A stretch of 64,000 nt of DNA from a bacterium (GTDB taxonomy: Bacteria > Desulfobacterota > Desulfocorpusculales > Desulfocorpusculum). Shown here piece after piece: positions 15,932 through 24,440 of this stretch. Under the pieces are notes generated by a model. That model was not told the DNA's origin and searched no databases. It saw only the letters and a program-made list of their open reading frames with translations. A program made the translations under genes and the position numbers. Each line of letters opens with the position of its first letter. Positions within the stretch are counted from its first letter, which is position 1. The DNA lies in NCBI GenBank assembly GCA_037481695.1, contig JBBFLE010000004.1, positions 124,001-188,000 on the forward strand. Direction: 5' to 3'.

Positions 15932-17359
15932 TTAATCCACTATGCCTGCCAGTCTCTTGACCATCTTCTTTCTGGCCTCTATGTCGTACTGGGCGGTTAT
16001 GGCTATCTTTTCCATTATGGGTGACCCCCCTCCGTGGAGCCCTCCCACTGCAGCAGCCCCCCCGTACGAGGAACAAAGGGTATCTGAGATCATGCGGAAG
16101 AGCCTGTGTTGGTTCTCAGCAGAAACCTTGGGGTTTCTCATTATGTACTTGTGCAGAAGGGGACCCACCTTTTCGTTGTAGAAGTCCTCTTCATAGGGAA
16201 GCGTTGCAGGAAGCCCCCCGGCCACATCTGCCAGGATCTGCAACTCGTGGTATACATTCTCTCCGGAGAGGCATCTTCCCACATTGCAGTAGACCACATC
16301 CGGGATGTAGGTGCCGCAGCGGGCCCTTACGCCTTTGGCCGAGGCCGTGAAACCCGCTGCATATGCCAGCTCGGTGACCATAATGATCTCCGCCAGCTTG
16401 TCCCTCACGTGATGCGCTGAGGCTATGCCGTTGTACTCCGCAGCCAGGGCCACCTGTCCCAGAAGCAGCTCATTGATGGCCGGCTTGCACCCTGAGTAGC
16501 TGTGCCTGTGGTAAAGAGCGAAGAGAAGGCCCAGCTGCCCTCCCAATTCCCATTCCCCACAAAGAAAAACCCTCTCCCAGGGGATAAAGGTGTTATCAAA
16601 AATCGTAAGGGAGTCCGTCATTCCCAGTTGCGAACCAGGGGACTTCAGGTACTTCCTGGGCCTTGGAGATGCGGGTCTGACCACCAGATGCACATCATCC
16701 CAGTCTCCTGGTATGGCAAAGGCTACTGCCCAAGGCCCCTCCTCGGAGGTCAACATGCGAGTGGGCAGTACCAGAATCTCATCGGCCTGGGCTGCCTCTG
16801 AGTTGTGGGCCTTGGCTCCTCTGACCACTATGCCGTCTTTTCTCTTTTCCACCACACGCAAATAGAGATCTGGGTCAGCCTGTTGGTGAGGCCGTTTGGA
16901 GCGATCCCCCTTGACGTCCGTTTGGGCGCAACAGCCCACCAGGTCTTCCTTCTGGAACCGTTCCAGCCACTTCAGAAAATTCTTGTAATACTCTGTGCCA
17001 TACTTCTGGTCTGCCTCGTAAGCTATCACGGAGATGGCGTTGGTGGCGTCTATTCCCATGCACCTTTGAATGCAGCCTCCCGTAAGGGTGCACAAACGTC
17101 TGGTCATGTCCTGCTTCTTGTGGAGATCCTCCACACTTTGATGCACATGGCAGAATCTGTTGATCTTTTCTCCTGTGATGTGGGAAGTGGCAGTGGTGAG
17201 ATCCTGGTACTGTGGGTCAGCTGCCACATCAAAGGTGGTGGAAAGGGTCCTGACTGCTCCCATCATTCTCTCGTCATCCCTGTCCACCAGCTCTCCTCCC
17301 ACGTACACGTTTCTTCTCATCTTGCGAAGCCCTTGGCGGTACTGCTCAGATGTCCTCAT
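15932..17359 (-). CDS. 4-hydroxybutyryl-CoA dehydratase / vinylacetyl-CoA isomerase family (AbfD-like)
   Basis: A 475-residue FAD and [4Fe-4S] enzyme of the AbfD family. The four cluster ligands of the Clostridium aminobutyricum enzyme (C99, C103, H292, C299) have counterparts at C96, C100, H284 and C291 with the same spacing, and the tyrosine and lysine of its active site match Y288 and K292. This distinguishes it from HpaB-type flavin monooxygenases, which share the fold but lack the cluster. The reaction would be dehydration of 4-hydroxybutyryl-CoA to crotonyl-CoA. AGGTC-type ribosome site precedes ATG 17359. The next genes (SDR, carboxyltransferase, thiolase, 3-hydroxyacyl-CoA dehydrogenase) can take crotonyl-CoA to acetyl-CoA if a hydratase is supplied elsewhere. 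A related, substituted 4-hydroxyacyl-CoA is a possible alternative substrate. Confidence 0.87.
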   Translation of the reverse strand: MRTSEQYRQGLRKMRRNVYVGGELVDRDDERMMGAVRTLSTTFDVAADPQYQDLTTATSHITGEKINRFCHVHQSVEDLHKKQDMTRRLCTLTGGCIQRCMGIDATNAISVIAYEADQKYGTEYYKNFLKWLERFQKEDLVGCCAQTDVKGDRSKRPHQQADPDLYLRVVEKRKDGIVVRGAKAHNSEAAQADEILVLPTRMLTSEEGPWAVAFAIPGDWDDVHLVVRPASPRPRKYLKSPGSQLGMTDSLTIFDNTFIPWERVFLCGEWELGGQLGLLFALYHRHSYSGCKPAINELLLGQVALAAEYNGIASAHHVRDKLAEIIMVTELAYAAGFTASAKGVRARCGTYIPDVVYCNVGRCLSGENVYHELQILADVAGGLPATLPYEEDFYNEKVGPLLHKYIMRNPKVSAENQHRLFRMISDTLCSSYGGAAAVGGLHGGGSPIMEKIAITAQYDIEARKKMVKRLAGIVD

Positions 17360-17424
17360 GGGAAGACCTCCTCTGTTTTTGGAAAATTCTGGTAATTACG
17401 AAAAAACGGTCCAACTCATGGCCA

Positions 17425-18756
17425 TCAAAGAACTCTGAAAAGAGACTCCTCGTACTCAGGCTTGCCCTCATATCGTTTCAAGAAAAAGGCCGGGGCCTTT
17501 TCCATGTTCTCAAAGATGGCAGGATTGAGTTCTATGCCGGCCTTATGAAAGGCCTCCACAACCTCCTTGGGGGATGGTGGACAACCCTTTACGGCTATCA
17601 TCTCCCGAATGTTGGGATTTTTTCGGTTTCTCTGATACATGCACTTTCCCAGCAATATGGTCTTTTTCTTTCCCTCGGTGGGCTCCATCACCTTGCCTGT
17701 GAGCACTTCCACGTCGTCCCAGGGCTGCCCTTTCCAGGCCTGGGCTATGGCCGTTAACACCACACCGGTGAGACCAGAACAGTAGGTGCACATGGTCAGG
17801 TCATACTTGCGGTAGGAAATGCCCTGTATGCCCATCTTGGCCATGGGAAGAGGCAAGGAGTTGTCCTCATTGTATGGGAAGCTCCATTCGTGCTTGGAGG
17901 CAACGGCCTCTATGGTTTCTCCCACCACCTCTATGTCCGAGAGGTCCAGGGGTCTTCTCCTGTCTGATGCAGCATGTACCAGATGAGGAACCTCAGAAGG
18001 CCTGTATCCCAACACCATGGCTCCCACCATGTCTGCAGAGAGCACATCAGAGGAAGCCACCAAGACATTTGTGCGCCTTATGCGGCCGTCGAAACTTGGG
18101 CCCCGCTCATTTGTGTAAATGCCGTCCAAGATGGTAAGGGAAGGGGGAAGCTTGTTGGCCAGCCTGGCGATCATGTAATGGAGATCCTTCACAGGATCCG
18201 CACCATGGCACTTCTTTCGAGAGTTTATGTCGATCATGCCTTTGAGATTCTTGATCCCAAGGCTGACCACTGCCTGTGCGTGGGTCTTGAGAACCGGCAG
18301 GTTCACTACGAAATCGCTCTCCAGAATGTCTCGATTGTAATTCAAGACGACCCCTGCACCCAGATCCACCTTCTTGAAAGGCCTCTCGAACACATTGAGA
18401 ATCTTTACCCCGTAGCGCTGGGCCAGCTTGTTGTAACCCAAGGTCTCGAAGGCATGAGAAGGGGTCTCCCTGTCATCGGGTCTAGATGTGACGGTACCCT
18501 CTCCTATGGTTATGTCATTGATGCCTCTTTCCTTGAGAAGCACTACAACGTCTTCCACCACCCTGGAAGTTGTTATCACCCCCCATTTGGGAAAAGGCAC
18601 AAACTTTGTCCAGAAGACTATATTGGGCTTGATGAAGACCCTGGCCCCCTGGGGCATGTGCTCCAGCCCGCGGCAAAGCTCCACTGCTTTTCTTACCGAC
18701 TCCAGGGGCTTTTGAAACCTCACTATGGAAACCAGCGATTTCTTCTCGTTTTTCAT
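17425..18756 (-). CDS. DUF362-domain protein
   Basis: A 443-residue protein of the DUF362 family, recognised from IKPNIV near residue 42, an ITIGEGT segment, NLPVLKTH and the GIKNLKG stretch. The C-terminal part has cysteines arranged as CTYC, GKCMY and KGCPPSP, which could hold an iron-sulfur cluster. The family has no agreed biochemical role; members occur beside radical SAM, ferredoxin and anaerobic catabolic genes. Here it is the first structural gene after the TetR regulator (4-base overlap) and 65 bases before the 4-hydroxybutyryl-CoA dehydratase relative. A role in maturation of that Fe-S flavoenzyme, or in supplying electrons, is an inference. Confidence 0.72.
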   Translation of the reverse strand: MKNEKKSLVSIVRFQKPLESVRKAVELCRGLEHMPQGARVFIKPNIVFWTKFVPFPKWGVITTSRVVEDVVVLLKERGINDITIGEGTVTSRPDDRETPSHAFETLGYNKLAQRYGVKILNVFERPFKKVDLGAGVVLNYNRDILESDFVVNLPVLKTHAQAVVSLGIKNLKGMIDINSRKKCHGADPVKDLHYMIARLANKLPPSLTILDGIYTNERGPSFDGRIRRTNVLVASSDVLSADMVGAMVLGYRPSEVPHLVHAASDRRRPLDLSDIEVVGETIEAVASKHEWSFPYNEDNSLPLPMAKMGIQGISYRKYDLTMCTYCSGLTGVVLTAIAQAWKGQPWDDVEVLTGKVMEPTEGKKKTILLGKCMYQRNRKNPNIREMIAVKGCPPSPKEVVEAFHKAGIELNPAIFENMEKAPAFFLKRYEGKPEYEESLFRVL

Positions 18757-19457
18757 TTCCCCCTCCTTTTGGGAGCGCTTGATCTGTCCCCGGCTTCTTG
18801 TTTGCCGGCCTGTGCTGGTTGAGGCGGCTCCAGCACAAGCCTCAGATTCCAGGTGCCGGGTGAAGGTTGTGGAGTTATGCCCCTGATGACCAGATCCGTC
18901 AGGGGATCTACGAATTCCACCAGGTTCTCTGGTTTTCCATGCAGAAGCTTCCTGATCAGTATGTTTTCTATGGTTCCAAATATGACCGAGCGGACCAGGT
19001 ACGGGTTGGTCCCTTCCAGAAACTCCCCAGAAGAAATTCCTTCCTCCACTACCCTCAGGATTACCCTGGAGCCCTCTCGCACGATCTGATAGGCCTCTGT
19101 CTCTGTAAACTTGCGGTTCTGTTTAAGTACAAGCATGGCTATGGAGGCATAGTCGGGATTATTCTGGTAAAAAGACAAATAGTGATAAATTATGCTTCTT
19201 AACTTGTTGGCAGCTCCCCTCACATACTGAAGATGAAACTCCAGGATCTCTTTTCCCCTTCGGGTGGTCTCTCCAGGGATGGAGAAGAGAAGCTCTTCCT
19301 TGGAAGGGAAATATTCATATATGGTGGCTTCCGAAAGCCCTGCCTCCCTTGCCACATCGGAAACCGTGGCATCCTGAAAACCCTTTCTGGCAAAAACCTT
19401 TTCTGCAGCCTTGAGGATCTGCTCCTTGCGCTGACCCAACCGGCGAAGACGTGCCAT
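18753..19457 (-). CDS. TetR-family transcriptional regulator
   Basis: A 234-residue regulator. Residues 11-57 form the TetR helix-turn-helix: ILKAAEKVFARKGF, then TVSDVAREAGLSEATIYEYF, a textbook match. The remainder is a helical ligand-binding domain, with a Pro/Gln-rich tail after residue 205 that is longer than usual. It is the first gene of the minus-strand catabolic operon and overlaps the DUF362 gene by ATGA (18753-18756). Such regulators commonly respond to acyl-CoA. A 17-base dyad at 19536-19552 in the region upstream is a candidate autoregulatory operator. Confidence 0.9.
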   Translation of the reverse strand: MARLRRLGQRKEQILKAAEKVFARKGFQDATVSDVAREAGLSEATIYEYFPSKEELLFSIPGETTRRGKEILEFHLQYVRGAANKLRSIIYHYLSFYQNNPDYASIAMLVLKQNRKFTETEAYQIVREGSRVILRVVEEGISSGEFLEGTNPYLVRSVIFGTIENILIRKLLHGKPENLVEFVDPLTDLVIRGITPQPSPGTWNLRLVLEPPQPAQAGKQEAGDRSSAPKRRGK

Positions 19458-19535
19458 GGCCCCTCCCGGATGATGACAGTCCTTATGGATTGAAATCTTT
19501 TTCCTAGACCATCGACTTTGAATAATCCGACATTA

Positions 19536-19552
19536 TCCTATTGCGATTAGGA
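19536..19552. promoter_or_regulatory. imperfect dyad, candidate TetR operator
   Basis: The 17-base element TCCTATTGCGATTAGGA has arms TCCTA/TAGGA and pairs at 6 of 8 positions about its centre. It lies 79 bases upstream of the TetR gene in the 298-base divergent gap to the amidohydrolase gene at 19756. Size and place suit a TetR operator, but no second copy was identified. Confidence 0.4.
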
Positions 19553-19755
19553 AATCAAGCCGATTTTTCAATCCTGTGTTAAATACCACAGCCAGGTTCT
19601 AGGCTCGATTTTCATTTGAACATGAGCTGAGATATATTACCCATGGGCCGGGGGTAGAGATTTTCTCCACACTGCTTTTGCCCGTGCCCATGGAGTCTTG
19701 GCAGAGTTACCTGGCTTGGCCTAGCCTCTTGTTGAAATCCTTTTGGGGAGGGACC

Positions 19756-20991
19756 ATGCAACAGTTACTCATAAAGAACGCGACCATAGTGGATGGCACC
19801 GGCTCTGATCCCAAGCCCAATGGCGGGGTCCTGGTTAGCAATGGGAAAATCCAGGAGCTATGGGATGGCCCTGTGAAGAAAAGCCCGGCTAAAACCCAGG
19901 TGATAAACGCTAAAGGCCAGTGGCTGTTGCCCGGTCTCATAGATGCCCATGTTCACATGGGGGCAGTGGATGTGGATATACGCAAACAGCAAAGAGAGAT
20001 GTACCCATCCTTGCTCCTGGTGCGCACCCTGAAGGTTCTGGAGGAGACCTTGGAGCAGGGTTTCACCACAGTCAGGGATGCCGGTGGTGTGGATCCGGGT
20101 CTCAGAGAAGCCCTACGGCAGGGACTAATTAAGGGGCCAAGGCTGCTCGTATCTGGTCCAGCCCTTTCCCAGACAGGTGGGCACGGGGATTTCCGTGTGC
20201 CAGCAGAACAGACCCCTCCCCTGGCAAATCCGGCCGGGCTTTGCACCTGGGTCTGCGACGGAGTGGAAATGGTAAGAAAGGCCACCAGGGAACTGCTGAG
20301 ACAAGGTGTGGATCAAATCAAGGTCATGGCAGCAGGAGGGGCCATGTCCCCCGCAGATGAGCTGGAGCAAGTGCAATTCACTCCTGAGGAGCTCAAGGCC
20401 ATTGTCTGGGAGGCCAAAGCAGCAGGCAAGTATGTCATGGCCCACGTTTATTCCACCAAGAGCATTCTTCATGCCCTGGCAGCTGGGGTCCGTTCCCTGG
20501 AGCATGGTAATCTCCTGGATCAGGAGGCTGCCTCAGCCATCAAGGCCGCCGGGGCATTTCTGGTTCCCACCCTGGCCACGTACGAAGCGCTGGGCCGCAT
20601 GGGCCAGGAGCTTGGAATTCCTAAAGAGAACATGAGAAAGATCCATGAGGCCAGGGAAAGATCCCTGGAGGCTCTCTCCATAGCCCATAAAGCTGGAGTG
20701 GATATTGCATCTGGCTCAGATCTCCTGGGCCCCATGCAATCCCAAAAGGCCCTGGAGCTGGAGCTTAAGGCCAAGGTTCTGGGCCCCATGGGAGCCATCG
20801 TGGCCTCCACCAGTACAAATGCCAGGCTTCTGGGCCTTGAAGGGCAGGTGGGAACCATTGAGCCTGGCAAGCTGGCAGATCTTATCCTGGTGGACGGTGA
20901 TCCACTGAAGGATATAAGGGTCTTGCAGCACTACCACAAGAGCATAACCCTCATACTCCAAGGGGGCAGGATAGTGAAAAACCTGCTCTGA
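19756..20991 (+). CDS. amidohydrolase-family metal-dependent hydrolase
   Basis: A 411-residue protein from ATG 19756, which has GGGAGG just before it; an upstream in-frame ATG at 19678 is less likely. The metal-binding DAHVHMG motif (near residue 66), KVMAAGG with a likely bridging Lys, AHVYSTKS and SLEHG His motifs, and the late SGSDLLG Asp match the imidazolonepropionase/prolidase-like amidohydrolase group. LADLILVDGDP at the C-terminus is the typical beta-sandwich ending. The family hydrolyses amide or related bonds in cyclic or N-acyl substrates; the substrate here is unknown. No signal peptide. The next gene is a molybdopterin oxidoreductase 183 bases on. Confidence 0.85.
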   Translation: MQQLLIKNATIVDGTGSDPKPNGGVLVSNGKIQELWDGPVKKSPAKTQVINAKGQWLLPGLIDAHVHMGAVDVDIRKQQREMYPSLLLVRTLKVLEETLEQGFTTVRDAGGVDPGLREALRQGLIKGPRLLVSGPALSQTGGHGDFRVPAEQTPPLANPAGLCTWVCDGVEMVRKATRELLRQGVDQIKVMAAGGAMSPADELEQVQFTPEELKAIVWEAKAAGKYVMAHVYSTKSILHALAAGVRSLEHGNLLDQEAASAIKAAGAFLVPTLATYEALGRMGQELGIPKENMRKIHEARERSLEALSIAHKAGVDIASGSDLLGPMQSQKALELELKAKVLGPMGAIVASTSTNARLLGLEGQVGTIEPGKLADLILVDGDPLKDIRVLQHYHKSITLILQGGRIVKNLL

Positions 20992-21089
20992 GCTTCTCAA
21001 AAAGGATCTGAAAATACTAAGCAACTCCAGGGCCGCTCCCATAACATGCTCCCTATTGAGTTTGTGCCCCTGAGATGTTATCTCTTTTG

Positions 21090-21112
21090 GCCTGGGCCAC
21101 ACATGCCCAGGC
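21090..21112. repeat. 8-bp GC-rich hairpin between amidohydrolase and Mo oxidoreductase genes
   Basis: GCCTGGGC (21090-21097) and GCCCAGGC (21105-21112) form a perfect 8-bp inverted repeat with a 7-base loop. The following bases TCTTCCC give only a weak T-tract, so it may be a terminator, an attenuator or a processing hairpin. No protein binding can be inferred. Confidence 0.5.
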
Positions 21113-21174
21113 TCTTCCCAAGACGGAGAATGCTCCAGACCCTAGGTTCTCCAAAGACCACCAGGAGGTCTCCC

Positions 21175-23346
21175 ATGGAAGGATTTCGCCATGCAAACAT
21201 TGAAAGGGAGATGGAGCTATACGGTTACGACCAGGTGGTGCGCACTCATTGCCGCATGTGTCACGGAGGATGCGGTGTTCTGGTCTTTCTCAAAGAGGGA
21301 AAGGTGAGAAAGATCCTGGGTGATCCAGACTGTCCCATCAATCATGGAACCCTTTGCAGCAAAGGTATCGCATCCTCCAAACTTCTCTATCACCCGGATA
21401 GAATTCTCTACCCCCTCCAACGCAAGGGCCCCAAGGGAAGCGGTCATTGGGAAAGGGTTTCGTGGGATCATGCCTTGGAGCTCATAGCAGACAAGATACT
21501 TGATTACAAGGCCAAGTACGGTGCAGAGTCCATAGTCTTGGGTTATGGCACGGGGAGGGAGAATGAGGCGGTGATATACCGCTTTGCCAATCTTCTGGGC
21601 ACGCCCAATGTGCTTACAGCAGGCCACTTTTGCTATGGCCCCAGAGTGGCCACCAGCATCATAACCTGTGGTTCTGTGCCTGTGGCAGACTATGAAAACA
21701 AACCTGCCTGCATCATGGTCTGGGGTAATAATCTGGTGATCAGTAATCCCGATGAGTACAAAGGGGAGAGCTTCTCCCAGGCCTTGGATGCAGGGGCCTT
21801 TCTCATTGCCGTAGATCCCAGGCTGACCAGGATCTCAGCCAGGGCAAACATTTGGCTTCGACCCAGACCTGGCACCGATGCTGCCCTGGCTCTGGGAATG
21901 GCCCACGTAATAATCCAGGAGGGCCTTTATGATTCGGATTTCGTTGAAAAGCACACTTACGGTTGGAAGCCATTTCAAGAGAGGGTCTCCCATTATCCTC
22001 CCCAAAAGGTCCAGGAGATCACCTGGGTTCTAGAGCATCAGATCCGAGAGGCGGCCAGACTCTTTGCCAAGAGCAAACCGGCGGTGATCCAGTGGGGTGT
22101 GGCCATAGAACAGCAGAACACCTCTGCGGACACCAACAGGGCCCTGCTGGCCCTCCTGGGCATTACAGGCAACATAGATGTACCTGGAGGGCAGGTGCTT
22201 TTCAGCCCTCCCAAGGTCAGAACAGTTGGGGAGTTCGGTGCCCATAAGATGCTTGCTGATCAGCAGAAGGCCAAGAGATTGGGGGGAGATAGATTTCGCC
22301 TGGCAGGCAACTTTGGGATCATAAATCCAGGGTGCGTGTGGGAGGCCATATTGCAGGGCCGTCCTTACCCTGTGAAGATGCTTTTCTTCATAAGCTCCAA
22401 TCCTCTTCTGACCAGGGCCAATGCTTCACAGGTCAGAAAGGCTTTGGAATCTGTGGATTTCATGGCAGTGGCGGACTTCTTCATGACACCCACGGCCGAG
22501 CTGGCCGATGTGGTGCTGCCAGCGGCCACCTGGCTGGAAATGGATTACATAGGGGATTTCTGGAAAAGGCATGGCTACATTCTTCCCAGGCGCCAAGTGG
22601 TCCAGATAGGTCAGTGTAGATCAGACCACGAAATACTAAATGAACTGGCCCACAGGGTGGGCCAGGGGGACTACTGGTGGGAGGAGTTCCAGGGTGCGCT
22701 GGACTGGATCCTGGAGCCCATGGGAATGACCTGGCAGGAATTCAAGGAAAAGGGAGAAGACTTGAGGGGAGAGGTGAAATACCGCAAGTACGAATCCAAG
22801 GGGTTTTCTACCCCCACCCGCAAGTTCGAGCTTTTCTCCACTCTCCTGGAAAAATGGGGACACGATCCCCTTCCCCAGTTCCGGGAGCCTCCCGAGAGCC
22901 CAATTAGCACTCCCGAACTCTACAAGGAATATCCATACATCCTCATCACAGGGAGAAGACTTCCCGGCTTCTTTCACACCGAGAACCGGCAAATAGGTCC
23001 ACTGAGGGATCTTCATCCAGAACCGGTTGTGGAGATACATCCGCAGGCAGCCAGCAAGGAGGGCATAAGGGAAGGAGACACTGTCCTGGTAGAGTCACCC
23101 AGGGGCAGGGCCAGGTTCAAGGCCAGGCTTTTTGAGGGTATGGACCCAAGGATCGTAAGCGCCGAACATGCATGGTGGTTTCCAGAAATACCTGAGCCCC
23201 ATCATGGATGGAAAGACTCAAACATCAATCTGCTTACCAGAAATGATTACGATAGCTGCGATCCTGCCATGGGGGCAACACCTGTGCGCACATTGCTTTG
23301 TCGCTTGAGGGTTTACAGCCCAAGCCATGGGGAGGAGACCATATGA
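21175..23346 (+). CDS. molybdopterin (Mo/W) oxidoreductase, cytosolic, PsrA/PhsA-like superfamily
   Basis: A 723-residue catalytic subunit of the DMSO reductase superfamily, starting at ATG 21175 after AGGAGG. The N-terminal [4Fe-4S] motif uses C26, C29, C33 and C61. C153 in GHFCYGPR is the best candidate for the Cys ligand of the metal. NPLLTRA and the C-terminal domain around LITGRRLPGFFHTENRQ are molybdopterin-contact segments. There is no twin-arginine signal and no membrane-anchor gene, so the enzyme should be cytosolic. It overlaps the ferredoxin gene by ATGA, so the pair forms a two-subunit enzyme. Substrate unknown: related enzymes reduce polysulfide, thiosulfate or organic compounds, or are hydratases such as acetylene hydratase. 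Confidence 0.85.
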   Translation: MEGFRHANIEREMELYGYDQVVRTHCRMCHGGCGVLVFLKEGKVRKILGDPDCPINHGTLCSKGIASSKLLYHPDRILYPLQRKGPKGSGHWERVSWDHALELIADKILDYKAKYGAESIVLGYGTGRENEAVIYRFANLLGTPNVLTAGHFCYGPRVATSIITCGSVPVADYENKPACIMVWGNNLVISNPDEYKGESFSQALDAGAFLIAVDPRLTRISARANIWLRPRPGTDAALALGMAHVIIQEGLYDSDFVEKHTYGWKPFQERVSHYPPQKVQEITWVLEHQIREAARLFAKSKPAVIQWGVAIEQQNTSADTNRALLALLGITGNIDVPGGQVLFSPPKVRTVGEFGAHKMLADQQKAKRLGGDRFRLAGNFGIINPGCVWEAILQGRPYPVKMLFFISSNPLLTRANASQVRKALESVDFMAVADFFMTPTAELADVVLPAATWLEMDYIGDFWKRHGYILPRRQVVQIGQCRSDHEILNELAHRVGQGDYWWEEFQGALDWILEPMGMTWQEFKEKGEDLRGEVKYRKYESKGFSTPTRKFELFSTLLEKWGHDPLPQFREPPESPISTPELYKEYPYILITGRRLPGFFHTENRQIGPLRDLHPEPVVEIHPQAASKEGIREGDTVLVESPRGRARFKARLFEGMDPRIVSAEHAWWFPEIPEPHHGWKDSNINLLTRNDYDSCDPAMGATPVRTLLCRLRVYSPSHGEETI

Positions 23347-23837
23347 GGCCTTATGAACTGTTTATCGAGGAAGAAGCCTGCTGGGGATGTAGGGCCTGTG
23401 AGTTGGCCTGTCAGCAGGAACACGAATTCAGCTTTCCTCCTCTTTTGAGGGTGCTGGAGGAAGGCCCCCACATGGACAACAAGGATTTCTCCTTCCAATT
23501 CAGGGTTCGCGTATGTCGTCACTGCCAGGACCCCGAGTGTGTGAAGGCCTGTCCCCAAGAGGCCTTGTATCAAAGACCTGACTCCATAGTTTTGCTGGAT
23601 CAGGCCAGGTGCAATGGCTGCGGCCTTTGCCAGGATGCCTGTGCATATCAGGCCATAATGATGGATCCTTCAAGAGGCAAAGCCTTGAAGTGCGACATGT
23701 GTCATGTGAGGGTGGACCATGGGCTCTACCCTGCCTGCGCCGACAATGTTTGTATGGCCCATTGTATTTACTTTGACAGGCCCGAACACATAAGGGCCCA
23801 GGTTGACCAAAAGAGGGCCAGGAGAAAGACCCGCTGA
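23343..23837 (+). CDS. four-cluster ferredoxin subunit (DmsB/PsrB/HycB type)
   Basis: A 164-residue protein from ATG 23343, the start overlapping the oxidoreductase stop by 4 bases. Sixteen cysteines fall in four groups, beginning CWGCRACELAC, CRHCQDPECVKACP, CNGCGLCQDACAY and CDMCHVRV, the pattern of four-[4Fe-4S] electron-transfer subunits. It passes electrons to or from the molybdopterin subunit. With no membrane subunit encoded nearby, its partner may be a soluble ferredoxin, NAD-linked protein or another module. The tail is basic (RARRKTR). Confidence 0.88.
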   Translation: MRPYELFIEEEACWGCRACELACQQEHEFSFPPLLRVLEEGPHMDNKDFSFQFRVRVCRHCQDPECVKACPQEALYQRPDSIVLLDQARCNGCGLCQDACAYQAIMMDPSRGKALKCDMCHVRVDHGLYPACADNVCMAHCIYFDRPEHIRAQVDQKRARRKTR

Positions 23838-23975
23838 GAGAGATTGGACTCTGGATAAAGGATGGATTGATGAGCAGTGGACTGTGATAAGATAAGTGAT
23901 TCACTAGATCTGGAATAACTAGAAGCCAAGAGATGAGAAGCTGGCAGTAATATTTTTCAGTAAAGAGATCAACCC

Positions 23976-24440
23976 ATGAAGATTCACGTAACGGATCAAA
24001 AGATCATGTGGGGTGATCTGGACCCCCTTGGAATAGTCTTCTATCCCCACTACTACCAATGGATGGATGGCTGCGCCCACCTTTTCATGGAAAGCCTGGG
24101 AATCCCCATGAAGCAGCTCCTTGAGTCGAGAGGCCTCATATTCGCCCTGGTGGAGACCAGGTGTGAGTATTACTCCCCAGGGAAATACCATGATACGCTG
24201 AGAATCATCACTTCTCTGGCTCATATGGACACAAAAAGATTGCTGCTAAGGTACAGATTTTACAAAATGCCGCAGGAAGAACTCCTGGCCCAGGGATGGG
24301 AACGCAGAATCTGCCTGGATGCTAAAGACCCCTCTCACCTGAGAGCCGCAGAAATCCCAGGGGACATATCAGCTTTGCTAAAATCCGCTCTGGAGGAGAA
24401 TGCACCATGGGCGGATCAGGACAGGATCACCTCCACTTGA
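23976..24440 (+). CDS. hotdog-fold acyl-CoA thioesterase (YbgC/FadM-like)
   Basis: A 154-residue single-domain thioesterase. The motif WGDLDPLGIVFYPHYYQW near residues 12-29 is the 4-hydroxybenzoyl-CoA thioesterase signature, with D17 likely the catalytic carboxylate. Members hydrolyse acyl-CoA thioesters. It stands after the Mo oxidoreductase pair with a 138-base gap that shows no clear promoter, and its 3' end overlaps the convergent RNase G gene by 25 bases. Substrate probably a medium or aromatic acyl-CoA, but not shown. Confidence 0.82.
   Translation: MKIHVTDQKIMWGDLDPLGIVFYPHYYQWMDGCAHLFMESLGIPMKQLLESRGLIFALVETRCEYYSPGKYHDTLRIITSLAHMDTKRLLLRYRFYKMPQEELLAQGWERRICLDAKDPSHLRAAEIPGDISALLKSALEENAPWADQDRITST

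Noticed and set aside
15932-17359. HpaB-type flavin monooxygenase as the identity of this gene
   Set aside because: The four [4Fe-4S] ligands and the nearby Tyr and Lys of 4-hydroxybutyryl-CoA dehydratase are present at the same spacing.
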